Shown here one piece after another: positions 57,649 through 64,000 of a stretch of 64,000 nt of DNA (position 1 is the first letter of the stretch; each line of letters starts with the position of its first letter). Location: the NCBI RefSeq assembly GCF_002902305.1, contig NZ_PPPX01000001.1:503642-567641 (forward strand), given 5' to 3'. The stretch comes from Staphylococcus argensis (GTDB lineage Bacteria > Bacillota > Bacilli > Staphylococcales > Staphylococcaceae). Under the pieces are notes generated by a model that saw only the letters and a program-made list of their open reading frames with translations, was not told the DNA's origin and did not search any database. The translations under genes were made by a program, and so were the position numbers.

Positions 57649-58311
57649 ATGGATAAAGAGTACGTCGTTATCGGTCTTGGACGTTTCGGTGGCAGTATCG
57701 TCCGAGAACTGAATGCTTTAGATATGGATGTTATGGCGATTGATTTCAACGAGAATCGCGTCAACGAATATAGCGATATTGCTACACATGCAGTGGTCGC
57801 GGATACGACTGACGAAGCGGTGATGAAAAGTTTAGGGATTCGTAACTTTGATCACGTCATCGTCGCAATAGGGGAGAACATTCAATCTAGTACGTTAACT
57901 ACCTTGATATTGAAAGAGCTTGGTGTGAAGAAGGTCACTGCGAAGGCGCAGAATGATTATCATGCGAAGATTCTTAATAAAATTGGTGCAGATACTGTCG
58001 TTCATCCTGAACGTGATATGGGACGACGTATCGCGCATAACGTGGCGAGCGCAAGTGTCTTAGACTATCTTGAACTTGCGGATGAACATTCCATCGTTGA
58101 AATTAAAGCGAGCGAGAAGATGGCAGGTCAGTCCATCATCGATATGGATATTCGTGCACAATATGGTATTAGTATCATAGCGATTAAACGTGGACGTGAT
58201 ATTATCGTTTCGCCGGATCCGAATATTAGTATTGAATTTGGAGATATCTTAATCATGATTGGTCACGACAATGATTTGAGTCGCTTCGAGAAGAAAGTCG
58301 TTAGAGGTTAA
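57649..58311 (+). CDS. ktrC: Ktr potassium uptake regulatory subunit (RCK protein)
   Basis: Cytoplasmic gating ring of a Ktr-type K+ channel. The 220-residue protein has an N-terminal RCK_N Rossmann domain (VIGLGRFGGSIVRELN, acidic residue in VMAIDFNENR) that binds ATP/ADP and a C-terminal RCK_C domain (about 135-220) that in staphylococci binds c-di-AMP. The S. aureus protein next to cydAB is called KtrC, or KtrA in other papers. No membrane subunit (KtrB/D) is nearby. GGAGGCAAC precedes the ATG. Confidence 0.93.
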   Translation: MDKEYVVIGLGRFGGSIVRELNALDMDVMAIDFNENRVNEYSDIATHAVVADTTDEAVMKSLGIRNFDHVIVAIGENIQSSTLTTLILKELGVKKVTAKAQNDYHAKILNKIGADTVVHPERDMGRRIAHNVASASVLDYLELADEHSIVEIKASEKMAGQSIIDMDIRAQYGISIIAIKRGRDIIVSPDPNISIEFGDILIMIGHDNDLSRFEKKVVRG

Positions 58312-58323
58312 GTTATATCATGT

Positions 58324-58363
58324 AAAAGGTCGCAAACTCTCGAATGGGTTTGCGACCTTTTTT
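58324..58363. terminator. Bidirectional terminator between ktrC and rnjA
   Basis: Stem AAAAGGTCGCAAAC / GTTTGCGACCTTTT (58324-58337 with 58348-58361), 10-nt loop, T-run after it and A-run before it. It separates convergent genes. Confidence 0.92.
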
Positions 58364-58365
58364 CA

Positions 58366-60347
<1,982 letters not shown>

Positions 60348-60401
60348 TTGTTACAGTTCCTCCTATATATTACTTGTTTATATTTTTAAAAATAATTAAA
60401 G

Positions 60402-60590
60402 TTAACTCCCTGGTTGAATACTTGGTACGAAATAAATTGAACTTATTTCTATCAAAATAGGTAATGTTACTAAAAAGAAAGAGAACATACCAGCTTTCTG
60501 CCCAGTATGTTTCCAGGGATAATTGATGTCGTTCGTAGTGAAATGAGCTATAAACTCGTGATGCTTTGCAACTGATATAAATAGATGCAT
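60402..60590 (-). pseudogene. Possible small membrane-protein remnant
   Basis: This minus-strand frame encodes a segment with NYPWKHTGQKAGMFSFFLV followed by one hydrophobic helix. No ribosome binding site precedes its ATG. A second short frame just upstream (about 60620-60690) has a hydrophobic stretch SLILSIL. Together they look like pieces of a decayed DUF4870-like membrane protein, but this is a weak inference. Confidence 0.25.
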
Positions 60591-60820
60591 TTATCGTATA
60601 TCATTAATCATCATTTAAGATAGATAAAATGAGTGATGCTATCTGTGCAAAAGCGTAAGTGTTTGAGTTACTCATCTCAATTTCAGTTAGTTCTTATTTT
60701 ACATTATGTGAATAAATAAATAAAGCAGTTTTATTTTAATAGGAGGGAGAGTAGAACAGAAATCTATGATTTATAGAGCTGTTTGAGTTAGGAGGAGTCG
60801 AAATTAAAAAAGGAGGGGTT

Positions 60821-60919
60821 ATGTTCGCAATAGGACAGAGAATTCTCCTTAGAAGACACGGTAACATGGAGGTGTCTGTGTTACTTCATACTTTAATAAA
60901 GAACAAGTTGCAAACTTGA
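60821..60919 (+). CDS. Candidate 32-residue peptide with consensus ribosome binding site
   Basis: The ATG is preceded by AAAAAAGGAGGGGTT, a near-perfect Shine-Dalgarno. The peptide (MFAIGQRILLRRHGNMEVSV and 12 more residues) is basic and partly hydrophobic. There is no recognised family and no clear promoter. It lies in the 680-bp gap between rpoY and the permease terminator, next to a repeat-like stretch (GGGAGAGTAGAACAGAAATC near 60745). It could be real or a chance reading frame. Confidence 0.3.
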   Translation: MFAIGQRILLRRHGNMEVSVLLHTLIKNKLQT

Positions 60920-60937
60920 AGTAGCCTCTTTCGCATT

Positions 60938-60985
60938 TTAAAAAAGCTATGAAGTAACTCATCATGTTCGAGCGCTTCATAGCTT
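60938..60985 (-). terminator. Terminator of the amino-acid permease gene
   Basis: Minus-strand AAGCTATGAAG (60985-60975) pairs with CTTCATAGCTT (60954-60944) and is followed by TTTT. Confidence 0.8.
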
Positions 60986-61027
60986 AAATCATTATTTCAA
61001 ATCTACTGTTATACTCAGCCTTGCAAC

Positions 61028-62410
61028 TTATAGTTTTGCCAACCGATCGGGATCTTTAGAAAGTGCACGCTTATGGAAGTAGTAAGCGATAGCAACACCA
61101 CTGTACCATACTGGCGATAAGATAAAGCCAATCAGCGTTTCAGGATCGAATAGCAAGATAATCGCGATAAAGATAAAGAAGATGATTACTGAGTAAGCAG
61201 CGAAGACACCGCCTGGTAATTTGAACTTACTTGCTTGATGCAAAGCTTTATCCTTTTTCACATAACTAATATAAGCACAAACGATGAGCGCCCATACTAC
61301 AATCGTGATGGATGTAACGACAGAGCTGATATAAACAAAGACCTTCTCACCATCAGGAATGATGAAGTTTAGAATCACCGTGATTGAAATCAAGATACAT
61401 GTCACGATGAGCGCATTCTGAGGGATGCCGCGTTTCGACAAAGCGACCATCATCTTAGGTGCTTGTTGCTTATCTCCTAGACTAAATAGGATACGGCTAT
61501 TCGTAAAAATACCACTGTTAGCAGATGAAGCAGCAGCTGTTAAGACTACTGAGTTGATAAGTAGTGCTGCAAAAGGCACACCTGCCAATGCAAATAATGA
61601 AACGAACGGACTGTTCTCAGGATTAATTTGCGTCCAAGGTACTACCATCATAATGACAGCGAGGGCACCGACGTAAAAAATAATGATACGCAGCGGTACG
61701 CTGTTAATAGCACGTGGTAACGTCTTCTCAGGATCTTTCGTCTCACCCGCTGTGATACCGATGAATTCGATACCCATAAACGCGTAAACCGCCATTTCGA
61801 ATGACATCAAGAAGCCGCTCATACCATGTGGGAACATGCCGCCATGTGAGTATAGGTTAGAGAAGGAAGCGTGTGCACCCGTTGGCGTCTTGAATGCCAA
61901 CGCCACTAACACTATTCCTACAACGATTAAGGCAAGGATAGTCACAACCTTGATAATCGAGAACCAGAATTCGAGTTCTCCGAAGATCTTCGTACTTGAT
62001 AAGTTAAGTACGAGTAAAAATATTAATACAGAGAAACACGTCAGCCAGTTCGGTATATTGGGATTGAAGTAATTGATATACTGTGCGATAGCCGTTAAAT
62101 CACCCATAACTGTGATGACCCACGACATCCAATATGACCAACCGACCACAAATCCTACGAATGGTCCTAAATATTCATGTGCAATATCTGTGAACGTATT
62201 GAAACCTGTCTTAGCGAGTAACATTTCTCCCATTGCTCGCATAAATAAGAATAAGAAAAATCCTACAATCATGTACGTAAAGAGTATTGAGGGACCTGCT
62301 TTAGCAATGGTGTTCCCTGATCCAAAGAACAACCCTGTCCCGATAGCACCGCCAATCGCAATGAGTTGGATATGACGGTTGCTCAGTTCTCTTCTTAGAT
62401 GTTTTGCCAT
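61028..62410 (-). CDS. Amino-acid permease, APC family (CycA/ProY/GabP-like)
   Basis: The product is a 460-residue transporter with 12 transmembrane helices. The N-terminus has RELSNRHIQLIAIGGAIGTG and LFFGSG, the conserved helix 1 break of the AAT subfamily; EFIGITAGETKDPEKTLPRA follows helix 6 and ANSGIFTNSRILFSLG helix 8. These are shared by proline, D-alanine/D-serine/glycine and GABA permeases, so the substrate is unsettled. GTGGAG precedes the ATG. It is monocistronic with its own terminator. Confidence 0.88.
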   Translation of the reverse strand: MAKHLRRELSNRHIQLIAIGGAIGTGLFFGSGNTIAKAGPSILFTYMIVGFFLFLFMRAMGEMLLAKTGFNTFTDIAHEYLGPFVGFVVGWSYWMSWVITVMGDLTAIAQYINYFNPNIPNWLTCFSVLIFLLVLNLSSTKIFGELEFWFSIIKVVTILALIVVGIVLVALAFKTPTGAHASFSNLYSHGGMFPHGMSGFLMSFEMAVYAFMGIEFIGITAGETKDPEKTLPRAINSVPLRIIIFYVGALAVIMMVVPWTQINPENSPFVSLFALAGVPFAALLINSVVLTAAASSANSGIFTNSRILFSLGDKQQAPKMMVALSKRGIPQNALIVTCILISITVILNFIIPDGEKVFVYISSVVTSITIVVWALIVCAYISYVKKDKALHQASKFKLPGGVFAAYSVIIFFIFIAIILLFDPETLIGFILSPVWYSGVAIAYYFHKRALSKDPDRLAKL

Positions 62411-62668
62411 TGTTTTTCTCCACAGTCACTTTAGAGTGAATAATATACTTTGTTTATGAGTGAACATACCCCTATTGTTCAAGCGTATATTATTAAAGTT
62501 ATATTACACTAATGTTCAGAATATTACAACTCGTTTCTGTAAAATTCTCCGAAACCCATACACTACAAGGTTTTGAACACTTATTTTAAAATGCAAAGAG
62601 GAAATGATGGAATGACAATTTCTACATATACCCAACGACCGAACATAGTCGTTCGCGTAGAAGATTGC

Positions 62669-62698
62669 TTGTAAATGGACGAGCGTATCCGCTATGAT
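62669..62698 (+). promoter_or_regulatory. Promoter of the 90-residue hypothetical protein
   Basis: TTGTAA (62669-62674), 18-nt spacer, TATGAT (62693-62698). The rest of the gap from 62411 holds no further gene. The promoter overlaps the longer possible start at 62675, which supports the start at 62744. Confidence 0.55.
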
Positions 62699-62743
62699 AA
62701 GACTATTCCTATAATTGGTATCCTGAGAAAGAAGGGGATTATA

Positions 62744-63016
62744 ATGGCAACTTTGAAACAACTGATCGAGGACATCGAATGGGAAAAAGGGCGCAAGGAT
62801 AAACTGTTGCAAAAAATTATATTTGAAGTGAGAGAACAACAGGTCATCATGTTTTTCGAATATGATGAAGTGGTCGACAATATTCATGGAAATCAGTATG
62901 CAGTTAAGCATCATCATGATCCTGAATTTATTGAATTAGAGGATATGGAAGCAATTAAGCAGAAATTAGTAGAATTACATATTCCTTATAGTGAGCGACG
63001 TGACGTTTTTATGTAA
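62744..63016 (+). CDS. Hypothetical protein, 90 residues
   Basis: I do not recognise this gene. The product is a soluble, charged protein of 90 residues with no signal peptide or membrane segment, containing DIEWEKGRKDKLLQKIIFEV and an acidic/His middle part (HHHDPEFIELEDMEAI). The ATG at 62744 has GAAGGGGAT upstream. It has its own promoter and ends at a terminator shared with def, so it is probably expressed. Confidence 0.75.
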   Translation: MATLKQLIEDIEWEKGRKDKLLQKIIFEVREQQVIMFFEYDEVVDNIHGNQYAVKHHHDPEFIELEDMEAIKQKLVELHIPYSERRDVFM

Positions 63017-63057
63017 TGCCAGTTTAATAAGAGAGAAATAACGTATCAATATGAAAG

Positions 63058-63100
63058 ACGCGCTAAGGAGGCTATTATAGTCCTCTTTAGCGCGTTGTTT
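63058..63100. terminator. Bidirectional terminator between hypothetical gene and def
   Basis: Stem ACGCGCTAAGGAGG / TCCTCTTTAGCGCGT (63058-63071 with 63081-63095, one mismatch), followed by TGTTTTGT. It separates convergent genes. Confidence 0.85.
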
Positions 63101-63107
63101 TGTCATT

Positions 63108-63659
63108 TTATGCTTCGATCGCACCCTCATGAGGTGTGAGTGGATGATCATCGTCGATATGATCGTAGAACATCACACCGTTAAGATGATCGATTTCATG
63201 TTGTACTACGATAGCTGGGTAGCCTTTGAGGCGCAATTTCAACTCGTTTCCATCGATATCATACGCTTTAACTTTGATGCGGTAATTACGATGGACTAAT
63301 CCTGGAATATCTTTATCTACACTGAGACACCCTTCACCAGTTGGCAGATAAGCTTCTTGAACGCTGTGACTCATAATCTTAGGATTAACTAACATTAAAT
63401 CATAGGATTTACCGTTACCGTCATCAGGTAAATAAACTGCAATCATTCTTTTAGAGAGATTGATTTGAGGCGCAGCTAAACCAACGCCTGAGCGTAAGCC
63501 ATATTTCTTCGCAGTTTCCTCATCTTGACTGTTAATCAAGAACGTGCGCATTGCTTGTAGCGTTTCACGTTCCTCATCTGATAATGGGAGTTCAACTTCT
63601 TTCGCTTTCTCACGTAATGTAGGATGTCCATCTTTAATGATATCTTTCATAGTTAACAT
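63108..63659 (-). CDS. def: Peptide deformylase
   Basis: Removes the N-formyl group from new proteins. The 183-residue type II enzyme has motif 1 GVGLAAPQI, motif 2 EGCLS with metal ligand Cys111, and motif 3 QHEIDHLNG with His154, His158 and the catalytic Glu155. The MLTMKDI start at 63659 matches the staphylococcal enzyme; GGAAGG lies upstream. It is divergent from the lipoprotein gene at the right edge. Confidence 0.97.
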   Translation of the reverse strand: MLTMKDIIKDGHPTLREKAKEVELPLSDEERETLQAMRTFLINSQDEETAKKYGLRSGVGLAAPQINLSKRMIAVYLPDDGNGKSYDLMLVNPKIMSHSVQEAYLPTGEGCLSVDKDIPGLVHRNYRIKVKAYDIDGNELKLRLKGYPAIVVQHEIDHLNGVMFYDHIDDDHPLTPHEGAIEA

Positions 63660-63784
63660 TAGTCATACACCTTCCTTAATTATCCACTATACCAAATTTG
63701 ACGCGACAAGATACAGTATTCTAGTTGCTTTTGCAAGAAAAATTTTTTACGATTACACTGATAAAAAAGGAGGAAGTAAACATA

Positions 63785-64000
63785 ATGAAATTAAGATATG
63801 GTATGAGTGCCATCCTAGCTTCGGCAGTACTTCTCGCAGGTTGTACGACAGATAAAGGTGAAATGAAAGCCTATAATCACCAAATTGAAGATGCACAAGG
63901 TAAGGAGAAAGTCATTAATAAAGTTGATAAAGAAATGGCTGATATTCAGCAAGATAAGCAGAAATTAATGGATAAGCTTGATGGTAAAAATGATCTTGAT
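63785..64000 (+). CDS. YkyA-like lipoprotein (5' part only)
   Basis: Only the first 72 codons are inside the window. The N-terminus is a lipoprotein signal with lipobox LLAGC (Cys20), followed by a Lys/Asp/Glu-rich helical region (KVINKVDKEMADIQQDKQKL) that looks coiled-coil. This and the position next to def fit the YkyA family of putative cell-wall-binding lipoproteins. AAGGAGG lies about 11 nt before the ATG. Confidence 0.75.
   Translation, partial: MKLRYGMSAILASAVLLAGCTTDKGEMKAYNHQIEDAQGKEKVINKVDKEMADIQQDKQKLMDKLDGKNDLD

Noticed and set aside
62640..62655. LexA-like box CGAAC-N6-GTTCG upstream of the 90-residue protein gene.
   Set aside because: Gram-positive LexA boxes have four bases between the half-sites; here there are six.
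63544..63855. Plus-strand frame over the def start and lipoprotein start.
   Set aside because: It overlaps def antisense and the clear lipoprotein gene in another frame, with no ribosome binding site.

Overview
The window is chromosomal DNA of a Staphylococcus, most likely not S. aureus. The evidence is the gene order, which runs menA / menFDHB / atl / LCP protein / qoxABCD / folD / purEKCSQLFMNHD / thiamine-type ECF transporter / auxB-like / ptsHI / cydAB / ktrC / rnjA-rpoY / def. This is the order I know from the staphylococcal core genome. The bifunctional autolysin is the typical staphylococcal amidase-GW-glucosaminidase type, but it is 1472 residues long with a much enlarged acidic propeptide. 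That, the absence of sspABC after menB and the absence of fmtA beside the LCP gene argue against S. aureus. No tRNA, rRNA, CRISPR array, transposase or integrase was seen.

Layout. 1-2.4 kb: an accessory-looking segment with a long coiled-coil, membrane-anchored protein (minus strand, running off the left edge) divergent from a two-gene holin/endolysin cassette. 2.5-9.0 kb: a GNAT acetyltransferase, menA (minus) and menF-menD-menH-menB (plus), making menaquinone for the respiratory chains encoded later. 9.2-12.9 kb: two MarR-type regulators, a PLP aminotransferase and a membrane acyltransferase. 13.1-17.5 kb: atl. 17.7-23.4 kb: a GNAT protein, an ABC exporter with its own two-component system (the ATPase is split by an in-frame stop), a DUF2538 protein and an LCP wall-polymer ligase. 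24-26.7 kb: phosphoglucomutase pgcA and a nucleoside hydrolase. 27.2-31.3 kb: the qox quinol oxidase operon with an unusual structured leader. 31.6-33.4 kb: a small secreted Ig-like protein and folD. 33.5-44.8 kb: the complete ten-gene purine operon plus purD, ending in a strong terminator. 45-48.1 kb: a TPP-riboswitch-controlled YkoEDC-type ECF transporter. 48.3-52.4 kb: a 44-residue hydrophilic protein behind a sigma-B-like promoter, an AuxB-like membrane protein with a long structured leader, an RlmI-like methyltransferase and a DUF697-like protein. 52.5-58.3 kb: ptsHI, a glutaredoxin, cydAB and ktrC. 58.4-64 kb: rnjA-rpoY, an amino-acid permease, a small hypothetical protein, def and the start of a YkyA-like lipoprotein.

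How it fits together. Menaquinone synthesis, QoxABCD and CydAB are parts of one aerobic electron-transport system. folD supplies the formyl-tetrahydrofolate used by purN and purH. atl, the LCP protein, pgcA and auxB all act on the cell envelope, and WalR-like direct repeats lie in front of atl and between lcpB and pgcA. The least explained parts are the coiled-coil protein with the orphan holin/endolysin at the left edge, the qox leader with mutually exclusive hairpins and a 28-bp palindrome over its -10, the interrupted ABC ATPase, and several structured intergenic repeats.
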